A stretch of DNA of 9,501 bases from Oscillospiraceae bacterium (GTDB lineage Bacteria > Bacillota > Clostridia > Oscillospirales > Oscillospiraceae). The stretch is taken from NCBI GenBank assembly GCA_009776905.1, contig WRMX01000117.1, positions 1 to 9,501 on the forward strand, given 5' to 3'. Below the pieces are notes generated by a model. That model did no database searches, was not told the origin of the DNA, and was given only the letters and a program-made list of their open reading frames with translations. Below, one piece after another: positions 1 to 6,462 of the stretch; position 1 is the stretch's first letter; each line of letters begins with the position of its first letter. The position numbers and the translations under genes were made by a program.

Positions 1-12
1 CACCACACAACT

Positions 13-19
13 AAGGAGG
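13..19 (+). promoter_or_regulatory. Ribosome binding site of the E1-alpha gene
   Basis: AAGGAGG, a near-perfect Shine-Dalgarno sequence, lies 9 nt before the ATG at 29 and supports that start. The operon promoter, if it starts here, lies upstream of the window; only 28 bases are visible. Confidence 0.85.
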
Positions 20-28
20 CCCGCCCCC

Positions 29-997
29 ATGAGCATAACAAACGAGGACAAAACGGAAATGCTCGCGCTATATCGCACGATGGTCCGCATTCGCGAGTTT
101 GAAGAAACCGCCGCAAAACTGTTTCTGGACGGCAAGCTCGTCGGCTTCCTGCATTTGTACAGCGGCGAAGAAGCCATCGCCGCCGGCGTGTGTAGCTGCT
201 TAAATGACGATGACTACATCACAAGCACCCACCGCGGCCATGGACACTGCATAGCCAAAGGCGCGGACGTCAATAGGATGATGGCGGAGCTTTACGGCAA
301 GGCAGACGGGTATTCCAAAGGCAAGGGCGGTTCGATGCACATCGCCGATATCTCAAAAGGAATCATAGGCGCCAACGGCATTGTCGGGGCTGGCATTCCA
401 ATCGCGGTCGGGGCCGCATACGCGCAAAAATACAGAGGCGGCGACTCGGTTACCGTCGCCTTTTTCGGCGACGGCGCCTCAAACAGAGGGACGTTCCACG
501 AATCGTTGAATATGGCCGCCGCGTTGAACCTCCCCGTGGTGTTCGTTTGCGAAAACAACCAATTCGCAATGTCTACGCCATTTACATATCATTCGAAGAA
601 TAAAACCATCTCGCAACGCGCAGATGCGTATAATATAACAGGCTGCCGGGTCGACGGCAACGATCCGATAGCGGTTCGCGACGCCGCATCCGCCGCTATC
701 GAGAAAGCGCGCAACGGAGGCGGCCCGACGCTCATCGAATGCCTCACATGGCGGCATCATGGACATTTCATAGGTGACTCCGCCCCGTATAAAGACCCTG
801 ATGACGAGAAAACCTGGAGAAAGAAAGACCCCATTCCCACGTTTGAAAAGCGGCTTATAAAAGAAAAGCTCGCAAGCGCGCAGGATTTGAAAAATGTGCG
901 TGACGATGCGAAAGCGGAAATCGAGGCCTCCGTACGCTTTGCGGAGCAGAGCCCATACCCCGAAGTGTCGGTCATGTACGAAGACCTCAACTATTGA
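29..997 (+). CDS. acoA: Acetoin dehydrogenase-type E1 component, alpha subunit (TPP-dependent)
   Basis: This is the alpha subunit of the thiamine-diphosphate-dependent E1 of a 2-oxo-acid dehydrogenase-type complex. With E1-beta it cleaves acetoin (or a related 2-oxo compound) and passes the acyl group to lipoyl-E2 in the cytoplasm. Directly visible are the TPP/Mg motif G147-D-G149 followed 26 residues later by N176-N177, the block THRGHGH at 67-73 followed by CIAKG, and GGSMHIAD near residue 100. These blocks and the overall sequence match AcoA of Gram-positive acetoin dehydrogenases better than classical PdhA. At 322 residues it has the usual length. The phosphorylation-loop region reads RHHGHFIGD, as in acetoin-type enzymes. 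It is the first of four same-strand genes; the gap of about 64-70 nt to E1-beta shows no terminator. Acetoin as substrate is inferred from similarity; pyruvate or another 2-oxo acid cannot be excluded. Confidence 0.9.
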   Translation: MSITNEDKTEMLALYRTMVRIREFEETAAKLFLDGKLVGFLHLYSGEEAIAAGVCSCLNDDDYITSTHRGHGHCIAKGADVNRMMAELYGKADGYSKGKGGSMHIADISKGIIGANGIVGAGIPIAVGAAYAQKYRGGDSVTVAFFGDGASNRGTFHESLNMAAALNLPVVFVCENNQFAMSTPFTYHSKNKTISQRADAYNITGCRVDGNDPIAVRDAASAAIEKARNGGGPTLIECLTWRHHGHFIGDSAPYKDPDDEKTWRKKDPIPTFEKRLIKEKLASAQDLKNVRDDAKAEIEASVRFAEQSPYPEVSVMYEDLNY

Positions 998-1053
998 TAA
1001 ATAACGCCGCCCATATCGTCCCGCTCCGACACAAAACCCACCACCCGCCTTAA

Positions 1054-1060
1054 AGAGGAG
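1054..1060 (+). promoter_or_regulatory. Ribosome binding site that decides the E1-beta start
   Basis: AGAGGAG ends 1 nt before the ATG at 1062 but 7 nt before a second in-frame ATG at 1068. Only the second spacing is suitable for initiation, so the start is placed at 1068 (protein begins MPGKITYTQAIRDA). Confidence 0.75.
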
Positions 1061-1067
1061 AATGAAC

Positions 1068-2057
1068 ATGCCCGGAAAAATAACATACACTCAAGCAATT
1101 CGCGACGCGCAGGACCTCGAAATGGCGCGCGACCCCAACGTATTCATATGCGGCGAAGACGTAAGCGCCTTTGGCTCCGCATTCGGCCAGACTGCGGGGC
1201 TGCTCGCAAAATACGGCCCCATGCGCGTGCTGGACACGCCGCTCAGCGAAACCGCAATCACAAGCCTCGGAGTCGGCGCCGCAGCGGTCGGATTGCGCCC
1301 GATAGTCGTTCATGATTTCATGGATTTCATGGGCGTGTGCATGGACGAGGTGCTCAATCAAGTATCAAAACTAGCATGGATGGTCGGCGGCCAGACAAAG
1401 CTCTCGATGGTCATCCGCGCCCAAGCCGGAGCCGGTATAAACGCCGCTGCGCAGCATTCGCAGAGCATTGAGTCGTTTTTCACCCATATGCCCGGGATCA
1501 AAGTCGTCGCATCGTCAAACCCTGCCGACGCAAAAGGCCTGCTAGAATCAGCGATCAGGGACGATAACCCTGTTCTGGTAATAGAGAATAAAACGTTGCT
1601 CGGGATGGAGGGCGATGTGCCCGAAGGCGAATACCTCGTGCCGATTGGAAAGGCCTCTGTCGCTCGCGCCGGCTCCGATGTGACGATCGTCTCATATGGA
1701 ATGATGGTCAATAAATGCCTCGATGCTGCGCAGAGGCTTGCCGTCGATGGCATCAGCGCTGAAGTCATCGACATCCGCACGCTCATCCCCCTGGACAAAG
1801 ACGCGATATTTCAATCGCTTGAAAAGACTAACAGGCTGATAATCGTCCACGAAGCGATCGGCTGCACAGGTTTTGGCGCGGAGATTGCGGCCATCGTCGC
1901 GGAGGAAGCGCTCGATTTACTCGACGCGCCGATAATAAGGGTCACAGCGCCTTTCACGCATTGCCCCTTCTCGCCTCCATTAGAAGCGGAATATGTGCCT
2001 AATGAAGAAAAAATCATTGCCGCTGCCCAAAAAGCCTGCGGCATGGGAGTGAGGTAG
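1068..2057 (+). CDS. acoB: Acetoin dehydrogenase-type E1 component, beta subunit
   Basis: This is the beta subunit of the TPP-dependent E1, which forms an alpha2beta2 heterotetramer with the upstream gene product. Visible family blocks, numbered from the chosen start, are GEDVSAFG near the N-terminus, LDTPLSET with catalytic-type Glu61, and AAQHSQS containing His130 of the E1-beta active site. SNPADAKGLL and SLEKTNRLIIVHEA follow, with PFSPPLEAEYVPNEEKI near the C-terminus. The SLEKTNRLII and PFSP-LE-Y-P blocks closely match AcoB of Bacillus-type acetoin dehydrogenases. The length of 329 residues is normal. An ATG at 1062 would add two residues (MN), but its Shine-Dalgarno spacing is too short. 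The stop is 4 nt before the E2 start, which indicates translational coupling. Confidence 0.9.
   Translation: MPGKITYTQAIRDAQDLEMARDPNVFICGEDVSAFGSAFGQTAGLLAKYGPMRVLDTPLSETAITSLGVGAAAVGLRPIVVHDFMDFMGVCMDEVLNQVSKLAWMVGGQTKLSMVIRAQAGAGINAAAQHSQSIESFFTHMPGIKVVASSNPADAKGLLESAIRDDNPVLVIENKTLLGMEGDVPEGEYLVPIGKASVARAGSDVTIVSYGMMVNKCLDAAQRLAVDGISAEVIDIRTLIPLDKDAIFQSLEKTNRLIIVHEAIGCTGFGAEIAAIVAEEALDLLDAPIIRVTAPFTHCPFSPPLEAEYVPNEEKIIAAAQKACGMGVR
2045..2054 (+). promoter_or_regulatory. Ribosome binding site of the E2 gene, inside the E1-beta 3' end
   Basis: GGGAGTGAGG overlaps the last codons of the E1-beta gene and ends 7 nt before the E2 ATG at 2062. This fits coupled translation of E1-beta and E2. 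Confidence 0.6.
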
Positions 2058-2061
2058 CGAT

Positions 2062-3438
2062 ATGCCACATGAGATCATTATGCCGAAACTGGGGTTGACG
2101 ATGAAAACAGGGACTATTGTCGAATGGCTGAAAGACGAGGGCGATTCGGTCAAAGAAAAGGAACCCCTGTTGGAAATCGAGACCGAGAAGCTCAGCTACA
2201 GCATCGAGTCGCCCGCTAGAGGGACTCTGTTGAAAAAAATCGCCATTGTCGATGAGAAATACCCGATCAGAGCCGTTCTTGGATATGTCGGCGAGCCTGG
2301 AGAAGACATCCCCGCGCTCGCTCAGCCTCTCGCACAATCGCCTCGCTCCATGAGCGCCGCAGACAATACCGCTTCTGTCGCGCAAGCCTCAGCTTCCGCA
2401 ACTCAAGCCGCCATTGCCTCCACTCCTTCCTCCGCTTCCGGAACAGTAACCCCCGCCGCCTCCGCAACTGCCTCAGTTGCACAATCCGCAACCCCCGCAG
2501 CCACCTCCGCAGCCGCCTCCGCAACCTCCGCCCCCCGCGCGATCATATCACCCATCGCAAAAAAAATCGCACTCGAAAAAGGCATCGACTACAATCGGAT
2601 ATCAGGCAGCGGTCCCAATGGGCGCATAGTCAGAGCCGACGTCGAAGCATATGCCGCCGCCGGCGAGCAAACATCCGCCCGCCCGTTCATCGAATACAAC
2701 GCCACGAACGCTTCATTCATTGACGATGCCGCCGATCTCGAATCGCCAAAGACAATCATCCCATACAAGGGCATCCGACGAAAAACAGGCGAAACCATGC
2801 AAAGAGCCTGGGCTACAATACCGATGGTCACCCATCATGTCACGGCTCCTGCAAAAGCGCTCATGGAATATCGCGCGATCCTGAACAAAGGCCTCGAGAG
2901 CAAGGCGGAGCAAATCACAATAGGCGAGCTGTTGCTGAAACTGACAGCGGTTGCGCTGACGATGGTCCCTCCCATCAACTCTTCGCTGTCCGATGAAGGA
3001 ATCGTGTTATACAACAATGTCAACCTAGGCATCGCCACAGCCACGAGCGATGGCCTGCTTGTCCCGGTGCTGCGTAATGCGCAAAATAAAGGATTGCTCA
3101 CGATGAGCCGCGAGGCTAAGGACCTTGCGGCACGCGCGAGGAACGGCGCGCTTTCCCCCGACGACATCGTGGGAGCGACGTTTACGGTCTCCAATCTCGG
3201 GGGCTTCGACTCCGTGGATTTCTTCACGCCAATCATAAATCCGCCGCAGGCCGCGATACTTGGCATCGGCAGAGTTACCGACAGCGTCGCCGCGATAAAC
3301 GGCGAAGCAACAGTTATCCCGACGGTCGGGCTCTCGTTGACATATGACCACAGAATAATAGACGGCGCAACAGCTGCGATATTCATCAAAACGCTTATGA
3401 TGCTGATGGACAATCCGGCGCGCGCCGTCCTGAACTGA
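2062..3438 (+). CDS. acoC: Dihydrolipoamide acyltransferase (E2) of the acetoin dehydrogenase-type complex
   Basis: This is the core E2 subunit. It takes the acyl group from E1 on its lipoyl arm and transfers it to CoA, giving acetyl-CoA. Domain order over 458 residues is as follows. A single lipoyl domain spans about 1-80, with the lipoylation site in IETEKLS (Lys43). A flexible Ala/Ser/Thr/Pro linker spans about 84-159. A peripheral-subunit-binding domain spans about 160-198 (ISPIAKKIALEKGI, then SGPNGRIVRADVEAY). The acyltransferase domain fills about 228-458, with TVSNLGGFDSVDFFTPIINP and the catalytic motif His430-R-I-I-Asp434-Gly435. All catalytic elements are intact. It starts 4 nt after E1-beta and is followed 8 nt later by the VOC gene. 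No E3 is in the window, so lipoamide dehydrogenase must be encoded elsewhere. Exact acyl specificity cannot be read from the sequence. Confidence 0.92.
   Translation: MPHEIIMPKLGLTMKTGTIVEWLKDEGDSVKEKEPLLEIETEKLSYSIESPARGTLLKKIAIVDEKYPIRAVLGYVGEPGEDIPALAQPLAQSPRSMSAADNTASVAQASASATQAAIASTPSSASGTVTPAASATASVAQSATPAATSAAASATSAPRAIISPIAKKIALEKGIDYNRISGSGPNGRIVRADVEAYAAAGEQTSARPFIEYNATNASFIDDAADLESPKTIIPYKGIRRKTGETMQRAWATIPMVTHHVTAPAKALMEYRAILNKGLESKAEQITIGELLLKLTAVALTMVPPINSSLSDEGIVLYNNVNLGIATATSDGLLVPVLRNAQNKGLLTMSREAKDLAARARNGALSPDDIVGATFTVSNLGGFDSVDFFTPIINPPQAAILGIGRVTDSVAAINGEATVIPTVGLSLTYDHRIIDGATAAIFIKTLMMLMDNPARAVLN
2311..2538 (+). other. Low-complexity interdomain linker of E2
   Basis: This stretch (about E2 residues 84-159) is built almost entirely from Ala, Ser, Thr, Pro, Val and Gln codons, with recurring GCC-TCC-GCA-like triplet strings. 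It joins the lipoyl domain to the subunit-binding domain and is the usual swinging-arm linker. Unlike the tract in the next gene, it is not an exact tandem repeat. Confidence 0.8.
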
Positions 3439-3446
3439 GGTGGGGC

Positions 3447-4028
3447 ATGTACTTTTGGCACAATGGATTCCTTACATATGATATAGATGCCACAATAACC
3501 TTCTTGAACGCCATGTCGGGCTCGCCCGTAGCCGTAAACGCACCCAAAGCCGCAAACGCACCCAAAGCCGCGAACGCACCCAAAGCCGCGAACGCACCCA
3601 AAGCCGCGAACGCACCCAAAGCCGCGAACGCACCCAAAGCCACGGGCTCGCCCGTAGCCGCAAACGCACCCGTCGCAAAATGGACAATCATGGACGTCGA
3701 GTTCCCGCAAAAAAAAATGGCCGTCGGAAACGGCGGCCTCCTCCGGGCTGCATTCGGCCGAGTCGGCGGCATTGCCATCGAATTGCTTCAGCCCCTCGAT
3801 GACTTGTCCTATCATGCAAATGTCCTGAAATCAAGGGGCGCGGGCTTCCATCACAACGCATATGTTTGCGAAAACGATCAGGACGAGTTGGTCGATAGGC
3901 TCATTTCGGCAGGAGGTAAGGTAATCTGGGAATTCCTTAATGATGGCGAACACGCTTATTACATTGAATCCGCCGGAAGCGGTGCGGTGCTGGAGCTGAT
4001 CAACCTCTGCCCCTTCATTCCCGACTGA
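3447..4028 (+). CDS. VOC (glyoxalase-fold) protein with an in-frame tandem-repeat insertion
   Basis: This is a small vicinal-oxygen-chelate superfamily protein, the fourth gene of the operon. The E2 stop is 8 nt upstream, and GAGGTGG at 3437-3443 serves as ribosome binding site. Two beta-alpha-beta-beta-beta halves can be recognised. The candidate metal ligands are His5 (WHNGF), Glu112 (IAIELLQPL), His136 (GFHHNAYV) and Glu183 (AVLELINL). This matches the ligand pattern of methylmalonyl-CoA epimerase or glyoxalase-like enzymes, so a metal site is probably intact. Residues about 27-77 are an Ala/Asn/Pro/Lys-rich repeat placed between the first alpha-helix (ITFLNAMSGSP) and the next strand (WTIMDVEF). 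Without it the protein would be about 143 residues, the normal size of a single-chain VOC protein. The operon suggests a role on the substrate, product or CoA ester of the dehydrogenase complex, perhaps epimerase, lyase or detoxification. The actual reaction is unknown. Confidence 0.85.
   Translation: MYFWHNGFLTYDIDATITFLNAMSGSPVAVNAPKAANAPKAANAPKAANAPKAANAPKAANAPKATGSPVAANAPVAKWTIMDVEFPQKKMAVGNGGLLRAAFGRVGGIAIELLQPLDDLSYHANVLKSRGAGFHHNAYVCENDQDELVDRLISAGGKVIWEFLNDGEHAYYIESAGSGAVLELINLCPFIPD
3518..3671 (+). repeat. 28-bp direct repeat bracketing the tandem array
   Basis: Positions 3518-3545 and 3644-3671 are identical over 28 bp except for one base (T at 3534, C at 3660). They are 126 bp apart, exactly seven 18-bp periods, so they stay in register with the array. 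This suggests that the array grew inside a duplicated segment beginning GGGCTCGCCCGTAGCC. Confidence 0.85.
3531..3674 (+). repeat. In-frame 18-bp tandem repeat (minisatellite) inside the VOC gene
   Basis: Six consecutive 18-bp units (3531-3638) each encode A-x-N-A-P-K. The first has GTA and the second GCA at codon 2; the last four (3567-3638) are identical at the DNA level. Two variant units follow in register: 3639-3656 encodes ATGSPV and 3657-3674 encodes AANAPV. The 18-bp period preserves the reading frame, so copy number can change without frameshift. Identity of the inner units suggests recent expansion by slippage or unequal recombination. Several antisense frames are also open across the tract, which is a side effect of the repeat. 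Confidence 0.95.
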
Positions 4029-4087
4029 AACAAGGCGACGGTTCTGGGGAAACAGGAAACAGGGTGAGGAAACAAGGCGACGGTTCT
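4027..4087 (+). repeat. 19-nt direct repeat starting at the VOC gene stop
   Basis: GAAACAAGGCGACGGTTCT occurs at 4027-4045 and again at 4069-4087. The first copy overlaps the last bases of the VOC stop codon. The core GGnGACGGTTCT also appears on the opposite strand near 4226-4240, so the same unit lies in both orientations around the spacer. Confidence 0.85.
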
Positions 4088-4150
4088 CGTGTTTAGCTTG
4101 AACACGCGGGAAGGACAGGGTGACGCTTCTCGTGGTCCACCATTGATCTT

Positions 4151-4175
4151 GTCATCCTGAGCGCAGCGAAGGATC
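4151..4175 (+). repeat. Dispersed short hairpin repeat, copy 1
   Basis: This 25-nt element can form a 5-bp stem, ATCCT/AGGAT, around an 11-nt loop (GAGCGCAGCGA) and is followed by CTTTT. It matches copy 2 at 6609-6633 in 23 of 25 bases. Similar GAGCGCAGCGAAG-containing intergenic repeats are common in many bacterial genomes. No function is known to me for this one. Confidence 0.85.
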
Positions 4176-4200
4176 TTTTCGTTCCGTTTATGACCCACAA

Positions 4201-4222
4201 GTGGACCACGAGTGGACCACGA
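4201..4222 (+). repeat. 11-bp tandem duplication
   Basis: GTGGACCACGA occurs twice in direct succession (4201-4211 and 4212-4222). Each copy contains the palindromic-looking core GTGGACCAC. The second copy forms one arm of the larger inverted repeat. Confidence 0.85.
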
Positions 4223-4274
4223 GAACCGTCCCTCTGTTCCACCTCTGTTCCACGTGCTTCCTCGTCCCCCTGTT

Positions 4275-6395
4275 TCACAACACCAAATCGCTATACCATT
4301 TCACGGCCGAAATATACGCCTCATTGACAAACTGAGGATCCAGCTGATTCTCCTCAACATACTGCGACACCGCATCCCAATTAGCATATTCATAATGCTC
4401 GTAAAACCGCAGCAAATCAGAATAAATCCCCGTCTTGTTCAGCAACGAATCGCTGATATCGTCGGCAACGGCGATTTCCTCGACCAGTTGCTCTTTTGAC
4501 ATGTCGAGCGCAATATGCAAAAGCGACAGCATGCCAACCAGGAACACCTGCCTCAAATCGCGCTTGATCCGAAAATGCGGGGCGAGCAACTCGCCAAACC
4601 GCGCCCTGATCAACGACATCCTCACAAGCTCGAGAGGCTTGTCCTCGCCAATCCCCCGCAACGCGAGCACGGCAATCCATTTCTTCAAGCTCTCCTCGCC
4701 CAAGTACGCCACAGCGATCGCGATCGACGAAACGTTGCGCAGCCCGACAGCGGCGGAGTTCAAAATCCGCAGCAGCTTATACGAAAGCGCGACATCGGAA
4801 GAAATAACCGAGCTAATCTCGCGAAAATCCATGTAGTCGTCCGTGCTGGACAGCTTCAAGAGGCGGAAATAATTCGACTTCAACGGGCTGATTTCCTTCG
4901 TCTTCGCACCAATCACAGGCTGGTTGAAGTAAAACCCCTGGAACAACTGGTACCCCATGTCCTTGGCCGCCTGGTACGCTGCCTGCGTATCCACATCCGA
5001 AGCGATGAACCGGACCCTTTTATTGCCGGAAATGAGCATCTTCTGCTTCATCGTGTTCTTGTCCGACCTTGCGAACTTGCAATAATCGGCAATCTCAAGC
5101 AGCTCCTGCGTGCTGACGCCGCTATGCAGGCCGATCAGCGCCAGCTTATACCCGTTTTTGCGCAAATCCTTGCAGAGCGCCAACTGCTCATTGAGCTCGC
5201 CCTGGACCACATCAGCAGGCAGCAGAATCTGGATGATGAACTTCTCCCTCGGTAAACTCTTCAGGACGGCGGGGTTCATCAGCTGCTTCGAATAAGTGAT
5301 GAAATACTGGACGTTATTCTCGATGTCGTTGAACCCCAAAGCATCGACGGTGCGATTGAATTCGTTGAGGTTGACGGTTGTATCCTCCTCGTCTCCGGTG
5401 TTCCCCCGGTCGACAAGCTCATAACCGAAAGTCTTCCCCGCCGAATTGAGAATCGGCTGGATGTTGATGTATAAATCCCGGAACTTTTGGGCCGTATCAT
5501 ACTGGGACTCGAAGAACGTGACCTGGTTCCTCCCGTCGGCCTTCGCCTTATACAAAGCGATGTCCGCCTTACGGAGCAGCTCCGAAAGATTCTCCCCATG
5601 ATGGGGAAAAACCGAAACGCCGATGCTCAGAGTGCACTTCACCTCGATCGTCGGCAAAGTATACGCGCGCAGCGCTTTTGCCAGCAGCTCCTCATAATGC
5701 GCCCTCAAAAGATCGTCGGACTCGAACTTGGAAGAAGGCTCGGAATATAACAGAATGAACTCATCCCCGCCCAGCCTGTAGAGATGCCCGTTGAAATCCT
5801 TTTCGCCTTGCAAATGCTCGGTGAGCCGCCGCAAGACAAGGTCGCCGGTGTTATGCCCGTACGTATCGTTCACGGCCTTGAAATGGTCGAGGTCAAACAG
5901 CGCGACCACGCCGGAAACGCTTCCATTGGCGATTTTCGCCTCAATGGCGTTAAAATCCTCCTTCAGCTTCTGCCTGTTCGGCACGCCGGTAAGCTGGTCG
6001 ACATACGCCATCGCGTATAACAGCTCGTTTTGCGCCTTTTCCTGCGTGATGTCGCGCATATAAAACACTGCCGCAGGCTTGTCATCGATCCATTCGACCC
6101 TGCAGCACCTCGCGTTATACGACCTGCCCTCCATGTCCTGAATCTCAAACATTTCGGACGCCGACTTGCTGTTCACGCAAAAGTCGCATATGTCCGGCAA
6201 GCTCTTCGCAAGGCTCGTTTTGCAATTGCTCACCATGGTCTCGCCGAATTTCAGGTGGTTCTTCGCCTGCCTGTTTGCGAAAACAAGCTCGCACCCCTTT
6301 TCGCGGACGGCATAAACCTCGACATCCTGTGGATCCAGAATGTCGCTGAGCAACTTCTCAAACTCCGCCTTTTTCGTTTCTTTTCGTGAAGCCAT
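4275..6395 (-). CDS. PAS-like/GGDEF/degenerate EAL/HDOD signalling protein
   Basis: This large cytoplasmic regulator has 706 residues from the chosen start and no clear membrane segment. A PAS-like N-terminal domain (about 20-110) contains Cys58, Cys70 and Cys73 (C-x11-C-x2-C) and ends in MRDITQEKAQNELL, a typical PAS-to-GGDEF junction. The GGDEF domain (about 115-275) has intact G209-G-D-E-F213, so it could make cyclic di-GMP. The RxxD inhibitory site expected five residues upstream is absent (DFNG). The EAL-like domain (about 290-490) is degenerate: EAL reads E326-L-V and the DDFGxG region reads IGLHSG, so phosphodiesterase activity is unlikely. The HDOD domain fills about 500-700 (VISSDVALSYKLLRILNSAA). 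An upstream in-frame GTG at 6473 is rejected because a promoter overlaps it. AGGATGG at 6404-6410 lies 8 nt before the ATG at 6395. The gene is divergent from the Mo-enzyme gene. Confidence 0.88.
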   Translation of the reverse strand: MASRKETKKAEFEKLLSDILDPQDVEVYAVREKGCELVFANRQAKNHLKFGETMVSNCKTSLAKSLPDICDFCVNSKSASEMFEIQDMEGRSYNARCCRVEWIDDKPAAVFYMRDITQEKAQNELLYAMAYVDQLTGVPNRQKLKEDFNAIEAKIANGSVSGVVALFDLDHFKAVNDTYGHNTGDLVLRRLTEHLQGEKDFNGHLYRLGGDEFILLYSEPSSKFESDDLLRAHYEELLAKALRAYTLPTIEVKCTLSIGVSVFPHHGENLSELLRKADIALYKAKADGRNQVTFFESQYDTAQKFRDLYINIQPILNSAGKTFGYELVDRGNTGDEEDTTVNLNEFNRTVDALGFNDIENNVQYFITYSKQLMNPAVLKSLPREKFIIQILLPADVVQGELNEQLALCKDLRKNGYKLALIGLHSGVSTQELLEIADYCKFARSDKNTMKQKMLISGNKRVRFIASDVDTQAAYQAAKDMGYQLFQGFYFNQPVIGAKTKEISPLKSNYFRLLKLSSTDDYMDFREISSVISSDVALSYKLLRILNSAAVGLRNVSSIAIAVAYLGEESLKKWIAVLALRGIGEDKPLELVRMSLIRARFGELLAPHFRIKRDLRQVFLVGMLSLLHIALDMSKEQLVEEIAVADDISDSLLNKTGIYSDLLRFYEHYEYANWDAVSQYVEENQLDPQFVNEAYISAVKWYSDLVL

Positions 6396-6403
6396 GACGA
6401 GAA

Positions 6404-6410
6404 CCATCCT
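6404..6410 (-). promoter_or_regulatory. Ribosome binding site deciding the start of the GGDEF/HDOD gene
   Basis: On the minus strand AGGATGG lies 8 nt before the ATG at 6395. No comparable site precedes the GTG at 6473 or the ATG encoding residue 5 of that longer form. This supports a 706-residue protein starting MASRKETKK. Confidence 0.65.
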
Positions 6411-6462
6411 ATCGATAAAAGTCAGATGCGCGGTTCTGCCCCACGCAACGTCGGTTACCATT

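Larger units (their letters stand above)
4122..4230. repeat. 19-bp near-perfect inverted repeat, possible bidirectional terminator or REP-like element
   Basis: Positions 4122-4140 are complementary to 4212-4230 with one mismatch (4126/4226); the inner 14 bp, TTCTCGTGGTCCAC against GTGGACCACGAGAA, are perfect. The arms enclose about 71 nt containing the dispersed hairpin element at 4151. Weaker complementarity continues outward (GGACAGGG against CCTCTGTTCC). Between convergent genes, such a long stem could act on both transcripts. It also resembles repetitive extragenic palindrome clusters; family assignment is not made here. Confidence 0.7.
4029..4274. other. Repeat-rich spacer between convergent genes
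   Basis: This 246-bp stretch separates the 3' ends of the VOC gene (+) and the GGDEF/HDOD gene (-). No credible coding sequence is visible. It contains direct, tandem and inverted repeats and one dispersed hairpin element, listed separately. No classical hairpin followed by a long T-run was found on either strand. A short hairpin, CGTGTT/AACACG at 4088-4106, lacks a T-tract. The structured repeats may end or stabilise both transcripts, but this is inference. Confidence 0.7.

Noticed and set aside
3531..3674. Possible CRISPR array
   Set aside because: The 18-bp units are directly adjacent without spacers and stay in the reading frame of the VOC gene, so this is a coding minisatellite.
2835..3815. 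Long minus-strand reading frame (326 codons) across the E2 and VOC genes
   Set aside because: It has no ribosome site or recognisable domain. Its Gly-Phe-Gly-Cys-Val repeats are simply the antisense of the tandem repeat, and both plus-strand genes are well supported.
4088..4106. Rho-independent terminator after the VOC gene
   Set aside because: CGTGTT/AACACG makes a 6-bp stem but no T-run follows, so it does not qualify as an intrinsic terminator.
3959..4198. Small minus-strand frames in the spacer containing ILRCAQDD
   Set aside because: The same peptide appears again near 6600 because it is a translation of the dispersed hairpin repeat. Such peptides are spurious.
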